A stretch of 64,000 nt of DNA. Source: Channallabes apus. Lineage: Eukaryota > Chordata > Actinopteri > Siluriformes > Clariidae. A program made the position numbers and the translations under genes. The stretch spans positions 32,292,927 through 32,356,926 of the forward strand of contig CM060125.1 in NCBI GenBank assembly GCA_030522415.1. Direction: 5' to 3'. Under the pieces are notes generated by a model, which worked only from the letters and a program-made list of their open reading frames with translations, was not told the DNA's origin and ran no database searches. Below are positions 43,226-52,967 of the stretch, piece by piece. Numbering within the stretch: position 1 is the first letter of the stretch; every line of letters starts with the position of its first letter.

Positions 43226-46200
43226 GTACCCCCTCATGGGTGAGGTGATGAAGGGCTTGAACTGAGACAGGTGGAAGACTGGATTGATCCGGAGCGCCGC
43301 AGGCAGCTGGAGCCGGTAGGTGACAGGGTTAATCCTGTGGGTGATGCGGTATGGTCCGATAAATCTGGGTGAGAGTTTTTTTGATTCGATGTGAAGGTGG
43401 AGGTTCTTTGTAGAAAGCCATACCTTGTCACCTACGTGGTACAATCGTCCCGGAGGATGTCGACGGCGGTGTTGGTGGGTGTAGCGAGCGTTGGCGCGTT
43501 GGATGGCCCGGTTGGTTGTAATCCATAGCCGCCGACATCTGCGGACCAACTGTTGGGCGGACGGTACATCAACCTCCGGTTCTGGGTGGTTGAACATCGA
43601 AGGTTGGAAACCGTAACATACCTCAAATGGGCTTAGGTTGGTGGCAGAGGAGGTGTGGAGGTTGTGTGACAGTTCAGCCCAGATGAGATAGTGCGCCCAG
43701 GAGCGCTGTCGATCAGCTACGAAACATCTCAGATAGCGCTCCAGCTGTTGGTTGGTCCGCTCCGTCTGACCGTTAGTCTGTGGGTGATATCCAGATGAGA
43801 GACTGCAGGTGGAGTCGATCAGACGGCAGAAGGCTTTCCAGAACCGGGCTGTGAACTGGGGCCCTCTGTCCGAGACGATGTCCTTGGGGAACCCATGCAG
43901 ACGGACTACGTGCTCTAAAATCAGCTCTGCTGTTCCTTTGGCTGACGGGAGTCCGGCGAGAGCCACCAGGTGCACGGCTTTAGAGAACCGGTCGACGATG
44001 GTGAGAATAGTGTCCTTTCCTTCGGAGGCCGGCAGGCCCGTGATGAAGTCGACGGCAATGTGCGTCCAGGGCCGTCGAGGAACTGGGAGTGGCTGCAGCT
44101 CACCGGGGGTTGGTTGATTGGTGGTTTTGGCCCGGGCGCACACTGGGCATGCCTGAACGAACTCTTGGACGTCTTTCGTGAGGGATGGCCACCAGAAGTC
44201 TCGTTGGAGAAATTGGAGCGTCCGTCGAGTGCCCGGGTGTCCTGAGATGGGAGAGGAATGACCCCACTGGAGGACTTCTGATCGCATCCTCTCGGGCACA
44301 AAGAGTCGTCCAGGTGGCACACCTGCCGGTTCGGTCTCTGTAGCCTGCGCCTGGCGAACTCTCGTTTCCAGGTCTAGTTGGAGTGGGGCGATGATCCTGG
44401 ACGATGGAAGGACAGGTGCGGGGTCCGCCCGGGGAATGTCCACTTCCAGCTGTCGGGAGAGAGCGTCCGCTTTTGTGTTCTTGGAGCCCGGGCGGTACGA
44501 GAGGTGGAAATCGTAATTTTCGAAAAATAAGGCCCACCGCGCCTGTCGTGGGTTTAACTGTTTCAGATTCTTGATGGTTATGAGGTTTTGGTGGTCCGTC
44601 CAGACTATGAATGGCTCACTGGCGCCCTGGAGCCAGTGACGCCACTCCTCCAGAGCCCACTTTATGGCCAGCAGCTCGCGGTCCCCTACCCCGTATCGCT
44701 GCTGAGTGGAGTCAAATTTTCTGGAGAAGAAACTACATGGGTGTAGTTTCTGATCTGGACCTCGTTGTGAGAGGATAGCTCCAGCGCCCACATCTGAAGC
44801 ATCCACCTCCACAACGAATGATTTTCTGACATCTGGATGGAGGAGAATCGGTGCTGTGGTGAAGCGGTGACAAAGTGACTTGAAAGCGGAGACAGCTGCA
44901 GGGTTGAGGTGAAAAGGGAGAGGTGAGGGGCGGGTCAGAGCGGTTAGGGGGGCGGCAACTGTACTGTAGTCCCGGATAAAGCGACGATAGAAATTCGCAA
45001 ACCCGAGAAGCCGTTGAAGTTGCTTGAGGGTCTTGGGTAGGGGCCAATGACGCACAACCTCTAGCTTCTGCGGGTCCATGGCCACACCCTGGGGCGAGAT
45101 GACAAAATCCAGGAACGTGGTGGAGCGCTCGTGAAAAGCGCACTTTTCCAACTTACAGTACAGTTGATGGGCGAGTAATCTCTTTAGAACCGCCCTGACG
45201 TGCTGGGTATGTTCTTCCATGGTGCGTGAGTAGATGAGGATGTCGTCCAGGTAGGCGAACGCCCACCGCCCGAGCATGTCGCGAAGGATGTCATTAATGA
45301 GGTCTTGGAAGGCGGCGGGGGCATTGCACAGTCCAAAGGGGATGACGAGATTCTCATAGTGCCCAGTAGGGGTGATGAAGGCCGTCTTCCACTCATCGCC
45401 CTCTCTGATGCGCACCAAGTTGTAGGCGCTCCGGAGGTCCAACTTAGTGAAGATGGTGGCGCCAGAGAGGGCGTCCAGGGCTGAGTTGGTAAGAGGCAAT
45501 GGGTGTCGGTTTTTGATAGTTATATTGCTTAGCCCCCGATAGTCGACACATGGACGAAGTTCACCGCCCCGCTTCTTCACGAAGAAGAACCCCGCGGCGG
45601 CAGGTGAGGAGGAGGGCCTGATGGTGCCTTGGCGAAGGGCGTTGGTCACATACTCCTCCATGACCTGCGTCTCTGTAGGTGTGAGGGAGTAGAGGTGGCC
45701 GCGGGGTGGGACTGCACTGGGTTGGAGGTCAATGGTGAGGTCGTAGGGCCGATGCGGAGGAAGATGAGTAGCTCGTCTCTTGCAGAAGACCTCCGCCAGG
45801 TCCCGATACGGCTCTGGGATGGCGTTGGTGTCGACGTCGGGGGCCTCGGACTCCCTAGAGCACGTCCCAGCCGTTGCCCGTAGGCACAGTTCGGTGCAGG
45901 TCGCGCCCCATTGGAGGATCCGGTTCTGGGTCCAGGAGATGAGAGGGTCATGCTGGAGCAGCCAGGGATGTCCAAGGATGATGGGAGGTGAGGAGATGGA
46001 GGTGACGAAAAAGTTTAGCTTTTCATGGTGTTGGTTGATGGAGACGGTGATGGGTTCGGTTCGGGCGTTTATTGGGCTGGTGGAGAGGGGGCGACCGTCG
46101 ACAGAGGTGATGTGAACGGGCTGGGATAACGCCTCGAGTTTAACCCCCAGGGTTTTGGCATATGCGGAGTCAATGAAGTTACCTGCTGCCCCGGAGTCGA

Positions 46201-46387
46201 TGAATGCAGCACTTCGGACTCGTTTGTGGCCAACCTGGAGGTGTACCTGAACCGTGAGACGGGAGGAATTGGTGGTGATGGCGGAGAGACGAAGGTGACC
46301 CGGCGAGTATCTCTCTTCTCTCACCGGGCCTGGGCGTTTCCCGGCCTGAAAGGACAGGTTGCCCTGTGATGTGCGGCTGACGCGCAA
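43193..46387 (-). CDS. Gypsy-1 pol polyprotein (protease-RT-RNase H-integrase), chromodomain lost
   Basis: An open frame of 1,064 codons entered from gag by -1 frameshift at 46342-46336. Order by residue: aspartic protease AFIDSGAAGNFID (Asp about 64); RT with CVDYRGLSNITIKNRHPLPL, KLDLRSAYNLVRI, and the YLDD box about 378; RNase H with VEVDASDVGAG, RELLAIKWALEEW and WTDHQNL; integrase HHCC zinc finger (HSSPISGHPGT...CPVCARAK, 705-750); DDE core ([25 protein letters not shown]); GPY module [19 protein letters not shown]. After KPFITSPM it jumps into LTR-encoded residues, whereas Gypsy-2 and Gypsy-3 continue into a chromodomain. LGF has become LDF in RT. Confidence 0.94.
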   Translation of the reverse strand: MRVSRTSQGNLSFQAGKRPGPVREERYSPGHLRLSAITTNSSRLTVQVHLQVGHKRVRSAAFIDSGAAGNFIDSAYAKTLGVKLEALSQPVHITSVDGRPLSTSPINARTEPITVSINQHHEKLNFFVTSISSPPIILGHPWLLQHDPLISWTQNRILQWGATCTELCLRATAGTCSRESEAPDVDTNAIPEPYRDLAEVFCKRRATHLPPHRPYDLTIDLQPSAVPPRGHLYSLTPTETQVMEEYVTNALRQGTIRPSSSPAAAGFFFVKKRGGELRPCVDYRGLSNITIKNRHPLPLTNSALDALSGATIFTKLDLRSAYNLVRIREGDEWKTAFITPTGHYENLVIPFGLCNAPAAFQDLINDILRDMLGRWAFAYLDDILIYSRTMEEHTQHVRAVLKRLLAHQLYCKLEKCAFHERSTTFLDFVISPQGVAMDPQKLEVVRHWPLPKTLKQLQRLLGFANFYRRFIRDYSTVAAPLTALTRPSPLPFHLNPAAVSAFKSLCHRFTTAPILLHPDVRKSFVVEVDASDVGAGAILSQRGPDQKLHPCSFFSRKFDSTQQRYGVGDRELLAIKWALEEWRHWLQGASEPFIVWTDHQNLITIKNLKQLNPRQARWALFFENYDFHLSYRPGSKNTKADALSRQLEVDIPRADPAPVLPSSRIIAPLQLDLETRVRQAQATETEPAGVPPGRLFVPERMRSEVLQWGHSSPISGHPGTRRTLQFLQRDFWWPSLTKDVQEFVQACPVCARAKTTNQPTPGELQPLPVPRRPWTHIAVDFITGLPASEGKDTILTIVDRFSKAVHLVALAGLPSAKGTAELILEHVVRLHGFPKDIVSDRGPQFTARFWKAFCRLIDSTCSLSSGYHPQTNGQTERTNQQLERYLRCFVADRQRSWAHYLIWAELSHNLHTSSATNLSPFEVCYGFQPSMFNHPEPEVDVPSAQQLVRRCRRLWITTNRAIQRANARYTHQHRRRHPPGRLYHVGDKVWLSTKNLHLHIESKKLSPRFIGPYRITHRINPVTYRLQLPAALRINPVFHLSQFKPFITSPMRGYCHAHAICARH
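46298..46342 (-). promoter_or_regulatory. Gypsy-1 gag-pol -1 frameshift signal
   Basis: Slippery heptamer GGGAAAC at 46342-46336 in the correct phase (G GGA AAC in gag, GGG AAA in pol). A 6-nt spacer GCCCAG follows, then a hairpin pairing GCCCGG (46329-46324) with CCGGGT (46303-46298) across a 20-nt loop. Confidence 0.82.
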
Positions 46388-46974
46388 TAGGCGCAGAGCC
46401 CTTCACGGAAGCGTCTCTCCCGTTCTGCAGCGGTCAAGGAGGCGCGTCCTAGTTGCATGGGTTCCCCGGCTCCGGTGTCAACCACGGCAGGAGGTGGAGA
46501 ACCGACATGTCCTGGGGTGGCGTAGGTGGCGGAGTCTGCGGGACGTGGAGTGGTGACGGTGAAGGCGGGTGCGGGTCGTGAAGTGGTGACGGCGAAGTGG
46601 GGTGCAGGTGGCAGGGTGCGAGGGGCTGGCCTCGGGCGAGAGAGGAGGCGCTGGTCGATCCGGAGAGCGAGCTGGATCAGACCCTCCAGGGTCGCAGGAA
46701 GCTCTCGCCCGGCTAGTTCGTCCTTGATTCGAGAAGCCAGTCCCTCGTAGTAGGATGTCCGGAGCGCTGCATCGCCCCATGTTGTTTGAACGGCGAGGGT
46801 GCGAAACTCGGCCGTATAGCGGCTCACGGACAGCCCTCCCTGCCTCAGATGGTAAAGTCTGGTGTCGGTCTCCACCTCGCCCGCTGGATGTTCAAAAGTT
46901 AGTTTAAGTTGGTGGGTGAACTCATTGTATGAGTGGGCGGTGTCTGTATCCGCCTGGAGAACTGCCGTGGCCCA
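46321..46974 (-). pseudogene. Gypsy-1 gag, C-terminal part
   Basis: Reads YHLRQGGLSVSRYTAEFRTL through the CCHC zinc knuckle CAYCASAAHHRATCP and ends RPGNAQAR just after the frameshift heptamer. The upstream end is cut at 46975 by the Gypsy-2 target duplication. Confidence 0.9.
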
Positions 46975-46979
46975 CTCTG

Positions 46980-47385
46980 TGTCACGAACTAACCGGGATG
47001 ACCAGAATGATGATCGTGCTATCTGTCACGAACTAACCAGGATGAACAGATAGCCTTAGCAGTTAGCCCTGTAGCGTGAATGGTAAACCCAAACGCGGAT
47101 AAACACGAGCAGGCAGGATAATCACGCGATTTGCTATAAGGACTCTCACACACAATGAGCACAGGAAAGACACAATCTAACCCTAGTCCTATAGATACAC
47201 ACTCAGTCTGAAAAGATAACCAAGAAAGTGAGTACTCACATATACTGGAACGATTCCGAACAGACATGGGCTTAACTCAATGACAGAGCGATGTGCGCCG
47301 CCATCTTGTTTCCTTTTATGCTTTCAGCTTCGCGACCGCCTTACTTCCGGGTCCTCGTGCCGGTCGCGGCTGAGTGTGCATGACA
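46980..47385 (-). repeat. Gypsy-2 3' LTR
   Basis: Identical to 51732-52137 as read. The first 63 bases contain a direct repeat of TGTCACGAACTAACC about 45 bp apart. The end of pol (to 47316) lies inside it. Confidence 0.95.
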
Positions 47386-50300
47386 GTACCCCCCCGTCCA
47401 GGACCGACTCCGGACGGTCCAGGGGTGGAGGATACCCGGTGACGGTAGTCCCTAATGAGCCCGGAGTCGAGGATGAAGCGAGCCGGAATCCAGGACCGCT
47501 CCTCGGGGCCGTAGCCTTCCCAGTCGACCAGATACTGGGTGCCCCTGCCCCGAGGGCGCGAGTCGAGGATCCGTCGCACGGTATAGGCGGGACCGCCGTC
47601 AATGATTCGGGGAGGAGGAGCAGGGGGGGTGGGTGGAACCATGGGTGAGGTGGTGAATGGTTTCAACTGTGAGGTATGGAAGACGGGGTGGATCCGGAGC
47701 GCCACAGGCAGCTGGAGCCGGTAGGTGACAGGGTTGATCCTGAGTGTTATGCGGTATGGCCCGATGAATCTTGGTGATAATTTTTTGGATTCGGTGTGCA
47801 GGTGGAGGTTCTTGGTTGATAGCCACACTTTGTCACCTACGTGGTACAATCGTCCCGGGGGGTGCCGGCGGCGGTGTTGGGCCACATAGTTGGCGTTGGT
47901 GCGTCGGATGGCGAGGTTGGTTTGGTGCCATAGCCGCCGGCACCGGCGAACCAACTGTTGGGCCGATGGTACGTCAACCTCCGGTTCCTGGTGGGTGAAC
48001 ATAGGAGGCTGGAAACCATAGCACACCTCAAATGGACTCAGGTTGGTGGCTGATGAGACATGGAGGTTATGGGATAACTCGGCCCACTTGAGGTAGCGGG
48101 CCCAGGAGCGCTGGCGGTCCGACACAAAACATCTCAGGTAGCGCTCCAGCTGTTGGTTGGTTCGCTCCGTCTGACCGTTCGTCTGAGGGTGGTAGCCGGA
48201 AGACAAACTGCAGGACGAATCGATCAGACGGCAGAAGGCCTTCCAGAACCGGGCGGTGAACTGGGGACCTCTGTCCGAGACGATGTCCTTTGGGAACCCA
48301 TGCAATCGGACTACGTGTTCCAGAATCAGCTCGGCTGTCTCCTTCGCTGACGGGAGTCCGGTGAGGGCCACCAGGTGCACTGCCTTGGAGAAGCGATCCA
48401 CAATGGTCAGGATGACGTCTCTTCCATCTGAATCCGGCAGGCCCGTGATGAAATCCACGGCAATGTGGGACCAGGGTCGACGGGGAACTGGGAGTGGTTG
48501 GAGTTCCCCTGGAGTTGGTTTGTTAATGTCCTTCGCCCTGGCACACATTGGGCACGCCCGAACGAACTCTGTGATTTCCCTCCTCATGGAGGGCCACCAG
48601 AAGGCCCGGCCGATGAAGGTGGTGGTTCTCCGGCTTCCCTGGTGTCCTGCGACGGGCGACGAATGGCCCCACTGGAGGACCTCAGTTCGGAGTCGTTCGG
48701 GGACGAAGAGCCGTCCGGGCGGCACACCTGCCGGTGCTGGGTCCCTGGTCAGTGCCTGGCGGACCCTCGTCTCCAGGTTCCACTGCAGGGGTGCGATGAT
48801 GCGGGTAGGTGGAAGGACAGGCACGGGGTCCGCCCGGGGCGTCTCTCGCTCGTGTTGCCGGGAGAGGGCGTCAGCCTTGGTGTTCTTCGACCCCGGGCGG
48901 TACGAGAGGTGGAAGTTGAATTGTTCGAAGAACAGTGCCCACCGTGCCTGTCGTGGGTTCAACTGCTTCAAACTACGGATGGTGATCAGGTTTTGGTGGT
49001 CCGTCCAGACGATGAATGGCTCACTTTATGCCCAGCAGTTCGCGGTCCCCCACACCGTATCGCTGCTGAGTGGGGTTAAACTTTTTGGAGTAGAAGCCAC
49101 ATGGGTGCAGCTTCTGGTCTGGACCTCGTTGGGAGAGAACAGCGCCGGCGCCCACCTCCGACGCGTCCACCTCCACAACGAACGGTTGGTTGGCATCTGG
49201 ATGAAGCAGGATGGGTGCGGTGGTGAACAGATGACAGAGTCGATGAAAAGCTGAGATGGCGGTAGGGTTGAGTCGAAAGGAACTGTTGGAGAGCCTGGTA
49301 AGTGCAGTGAGCGGTGCTGCAACTGTACTGTAGCCCCGGATAAAGCGACGATAAAAGTTCGCAAACCCGAGAAAGCGTTGGAGCTGTTTGAGTGTCCTGG
49401 GTAGGGGCCAGTGACGTACAACCTCCAGCTTCTGCGGGTCCATGGCCACACCCTGGGGCGAGATGACAAAACCCAGGAACGTGGTGGAGTGCTCGTGAAA
49501 AGCACACTTCTCCAGCTTACAGTACAGCTGATGGGCGAGCAATCTCTTAAGGACCGCTCGAACGTGTTTGGTGTGTTCAGTGGGATTGCGTGAATAAATT
49601 AAAATGTCATCCAGATAGACAAACACCCATCGGCCTAGCATGTCCCTGAGGACATCGTTGATGAAAGCTTGGAAGGCCGAGGGTGCGTTACAGAGACCAA
49701 ATGGGATGACCAGGCTCTCATAGTGTCCGGTAGGGGTGATGAAGGCTGTCTTCCACTCATCACCCTCTCTGATGCGCACCAAGTTGTAGGCGCTCCGGAG
49801 GTCCAACTTAGTGAACATGGTGGCACCAGAGAGGGCGTCCAGGGCTGAGTTGGTGAGAGGCAGCGGGTGACGATTCCGAATGGTGATCTTATTTAGCCCC
49901 CGATAGTCGACACATGGACGAAGTTCGCCCCCTTTCTTCTTTACGAAGAAGAACCCCGCGGCAGCCGGCGAGGAGGAGGGCCTGATGGTGCCATTTCGTA
50001 GGGCGTTGGTGACATACTCCTCCATAGCCTGGGTCTCGTTGGTGGAGAGAGAGTAGAGATGGCCGCGGGGGGGGCTGGAGCCTGGCTGGAGCTCAATGGC
50101 TAGGTCGTAGGGTCGGTGAGGTGGAAGGTGGCTGGCCCGGCGTTTACAGAACACTTCAGCCAGGTCTCGATATGCTTGAGGAATGGCGTGGATGTCGACG
50201 TCGGGGGCCTCGGACTCCCTGGAACACGTCCCAGCCTGGGCCTGTAGGCATAAGTCGGTACAGGTCGGCCCCCATTGAAGGATCCGGTTCTGAGACCAGG

Positions 50301-50763
50301 AGATGAGTGGGTCGTGCTGTAAGAGCCAGGGATAGCCGAGGATGATGGGTGGAAACGATATGGGTGTGAAGTGAAATTGTATGGACTCCTGATGTTGGCC
50401 GAGGATGAGAGTGATGGGTAGAGTCTGCTGGGTGATGGGGCTGGATGAGAGGGGCCGCCCGTCGACTGAGATGATTCTCATTGGCTGGGATAACGCCTCG
50501 ATCTTTACCCCCAATTCCCTGGCGTATGTTGAGTCAATGAAGTTACCCGCGGCACCGGAATCGATGAACGCGGCACTTCTGACCCGTTTGTGGCCAAGGT
50601 GGAGGGTTACCTGAACCGTGAGTCGAGTGGCGGTGTGATCGGTGGTGGCGGAGAGATGTATGGTACCCGGGGAGTCTCTCCTATCTCTCACCGGGTCTGG
50701 GCGTTTCCCGGACGAGACGGGCAGGTGGCTCGGTGGTGCGCTGTTGAGCCGCAATAGGCGCAC
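47316..50763 (-). pseudogene. Gypsy-2 pol polyprotein with chromodomain, one 41-bp deletion
   Basis: The first part (50763-49021) has protease AFIDSGAAGNFID, RT CVDYRGLNKITIRNRHPLPL and VYLDDILIYS, and ends at DRELLGIK. Compared with Gypsy-1, 41 bp encoding WALEEWRHWLQGAS are missing, which brings TGA into frame. The second part (about 49010-47316) resumes with [18 protein letters not shown], the integrase zinc finger ([10 protein letters not shown]...CPMCARAK), the DDE core ([26 protein letters not shown]), GPY module and chromodomain ([38 protein letters not shown]). Chromodomains steer integration to methylated-histone chromatin. Confidence 0.94.
50665..50709 (-). promoter_or_regulatory. 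Gypsy-2 gag-pol -1 frameshift signal
   Basis: GGGAAAC at 50709-50703 in the correct phase, a 6-nt spacer GCCCAG, and a hairpin ACCCGG (50696-50691) with CCGGGT (50670-50665), loop 20 nt. Same geometry as Gypsy-1. pol lies in the -1 frame relative to gag. Confidence 0.84.
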
Positions 50764-51729
50764 AGTCCCTCGCGGTAACGTCTCTGGCGTTCCGCCACGG
50801 TCAGGGAGGCGCGCCCTAGTTGCATGGGTTCCCCGGCTCCGGTGTCAACCACGGCAGGGGGTGGAGATCCGACACGTCCAGGAAAAGCTGTGGTGACGGT
50901 GGGTGGTGGTCTTGGTGCAATGTGGGTATGAGTGGATGGTGGCGACAGGGTTCGAGGTGCTGGCTTCGGACGAGAGAGGAGGCGCTGATCGACCCGGAGG
51001 ACTAGCTGGATTAGCCCTTCCAGTGTGGCTGGTAGCTCTCGTCCGGCTAGCTCATCTTTGATACGATTAGCCAGCCCCTCGAAGTAGGACGTCCGGAGGG
51101 CTGCGTCTCCCCAGGAGGTCTGGATAGCGAGGGTCCGGAACTCGGCGGTGTATCGACTCACGGACAGTCCTCCCTGTCGCAGGTGGTAGAGCTTTGTGTC
51201 GGTCTCCACCTCGCCCGCGGGATGTTCAAATGTTAGCTTGAGCTGACGGGTGAATTCGTTATATGAGTGCGCAGTGTCTGTGTCAGCGCGCAAGACTGCC
51301 GTGGCCCACTCTGCTGCCTGCCCTGATAGCAACGAGACGAGGAGCGCAATGCGCAGCCGGTCGGTGGAGTACTTGGTGGCATTGAACTCAAACACCAGTT
51401 CCAGCGATGTTAAAAACACACTGCATTTCCCATCCGTGCCATCCCATTTATCTGGAAGAGCTAAAAAAACGTCAGAAGGGGGGGGGGGGATGGTGCGGTG
51501 CCGCGACCGACGCGGCGGGCGGACCGCTAGCCAGCCCACTAACCGCCGCCCGAAGGCCCGCGTTCTCCTGCCGAAGCTCCGCGACCTCGCGGCGCAAGGC
51601 CGCGGTGTCTCGGACACTCCGGCGCAGAGAATCGAGCTCCGCGGTTAGCGCATTAATGAGCAAAGCATGCTGGTCAACCACACCGCGAAGGCGGGCGTAA
51701 TCCGCTGGGTTTACTGCTGGCTCTGTCAT
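50688..51729 (-). pseudogene. Gypsy-2 gag, one frameshift
   Basis: ATG at 51729, three bases inside the 5' LTR border: MTEPAVNPADYARLRGVVDQ, then a coiled coil (ELDSLRRSVRDTAALRREVA). A poly-C run on the minus strand near 51479-51489 shifts the frame; on the other side it reads PSDVFLALPDKWDGTDGKCS, the capsid region, and the CCHC knuckle CAYCGSTAHHRATCP, ending at 50688. Confidence 0.92.
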
Positions 51730-51730
51730 T
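51720..51730 (-). promoter_or_regulatory. Gypsy-2 primer-binding site (self-priming)
   Basis: AATGACAGAGC, one base inside the LTR and overlapping the gag ATG. It is the exact complement of GCTCTGTCATT at the predicted RNA start in the 5' LTR (52041-52031). Confidence 0.78.
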
Positions 51731-51731
51731 C

Positions 51732-52137
51732 TGTCACGAACTAACCGGGATGACCAGAATGATGATCGTGCTATCTGTCACGAACTAACCAGGATGAACA
51801 GATAGCCTTAGCAGTTAGCCCTGTAGCGTGAATGGTAAACCCAAACGCGGATAAACACGAGCAGGCAGGATAATCACGCGATTTGCTATAAGGACTCTCA
51901 CACACAATGAGCACAGGAAAGACACAATCTAACCCTAGTCCTATAGATACACACTCAGTCTGAAAAGATAACCAAGAAAGTGAGTACTCACATATACTGG
52001 AACGATTCCGAACAGACATGGGCTTAACTCAATGACAGAGCGATGTGCGCCGCCATCTTGTTTCCTTTTATGCTTTCAGCTTCGCGACCGCCTTACTTCC
52101 GGGTCCTCGTGCCGGTCGCGGCTGAGTGTGCATGACA
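51732..52137 (-). repeat. Gypsy-2 5' LTR
   Basis: On the minus strand: TGTCATGCACAC..., CATAAAAGG at 52072-52064, and about 30 nt downstream the self-primer GCTCTGTCATT at 52041-52031. Confidence 0.95.
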
Positions 52138-52142
52138 CTCTG

Positions 52143-52485
52143 CTGCCTGCCCTTTTAGCAACGAAACGAGAAGAGCAATGCGAAGGCGATCGGTGGAGTA
52201 CTTGGTGGCATTAAACTACATTAAACTCAAGCACCAGATCGAGAGCTGTCAAAAATACGCTGCACTTCCCGTCCGTGCCGTTCCACTTCTCTGGTAGAGA
52301 AAGAAAAACATCGGAAGGAGGGGGAGGGGTGGGATGCGGCGCCGCGCATTCTCCCGGAGCTCAGCGATCTCGCGGCGGAGGGAAGCGAGATCCCCGGTTA
52401 GCTGATTGATTAACGCCGCATGCTGATCTACAACGTCGCAGAGACTCGCATAATCCGCTGGGTTTACCGCGGAAGGCTCAGTCAT
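52143..52485 (-). pseudogene. Gypsy-1 gag, N-terminal part
   Basis: ATG at 52485: MTEPSAVNPADYASLCDVVD and a coiled coil (LASLRREIAELRENA). A frameshift follows near 52360-52330, then (other frame) DVFLSLPEKW and GTDGKCSVFL. A 13-bp duplication around TTTAATG near 52215 adds a second lesion before the Gypsy-2 border. Confidence 0.88.
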
Positions 52486-52487
52486 TC
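52475..52487 (-). promoter_or_regulatory. Gypsy-1 primer-binding site (self-priming)
   Basis: GAATGACTGAGCC begins at the LTR border. TGACTGAGC pairs with GCTCAGTCA in the 5' LTR (52772-52764); 10 of 11 positions match in the full window. Confidence 0.74.
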
Positions 52488-52870
52488 TGTCAAGATGGAC
52501 TAACCTGAGGTGACCAGAAGACGTAGCTTTAGCGGTTAGCCCAATGTAGCGTGGAGGATAAACCCAAACGCGGAAAGAAGCGAGCAGGCAGGATAACCAC
52601 GCGATTTAGTTTAAGGACTCTCACAAAAACGGAGCAAGGGAAAAACACAAATTTAACCCGCGTCCTAGAAATACACACACAATAGCAAAAGACAACGGAA
52701 CCAACATGTGAGTACTCACGGTTTGCTGAAACGACAACTGGAGCTGACATGGGCCGAACTCATTGACTGAGCGGTAAGCCATCGTTTGTTTACCTCTTTT
52801 ATACTTCCTGGTTTTGCGCGCGTCTTACTTCCGGGTCCTAGTGCTGGGCGCAGATTGCGTGTGCATGACA
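52488..52870 (-). repeat. Gypsy-1 5' LTR
   Basis: 383 bp; differs from the 3' LTR at three positions seen (T/C in the GTGGTTAG/GCGGTTAG context, C/G in GCGCCC/GCGCGC, C/T in GCCGGGC/GCTGGGC). TATAAAAG at 52803-52796. Confidence 0.95.
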
Positions 52871-52967
52871 CCGTGAGGGGCGACAAAAGCATTAAGGTCT
52901 CGCTTTCTGATCATGCGAGGGGGGGGGGAGGTTGGGGGGGGGGGTGCGTTGTGCGCATTCTCATCAT

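Larger units (their letters stand above)
46980..52137 (-). mobile_element. Gypsy-2: Tf1/Sushi-type chromovirus inserted in Gypsy-1 gag
   Basis: A 5,158-bp element with 406-bp LTRs that appear identical base for base, and a perfect 5-bp duplication CTCTG (46975-46979, 52138-52142). Same orientation as its host. It encodes gag, protease, RT, RNase H, integrase and a chromodomain, with one gag frameshift and one 41-bp RNase H deletion. Identical LTRs mean a very recent insertion. Confidence 0.96.
42843..52870 (-). mobile_element. Gypsy-1: Tf1/Sushi-type LTR retrotransposon, containing Gypsy-2
   Basis: LTRs of 383 bp at both ends and a perfect 5-bp duplication CCGTG (42838-42842, 52871-52875). 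Its own length without Gypsy-2 and the extra CTCTG is about 4.87 kb. I count three differences between its LTRs. gag is broken by frameshifts and by Gypsy-2; pol is open but lacks the chromodomain. Confidence 0.95.

Noticed and set aside
43809..46115. Long plus-strand frames opposite Gypsy pol, and similar ones at 48256-49254
   Set aside because: GC-rich antisense of pol; no independent features.
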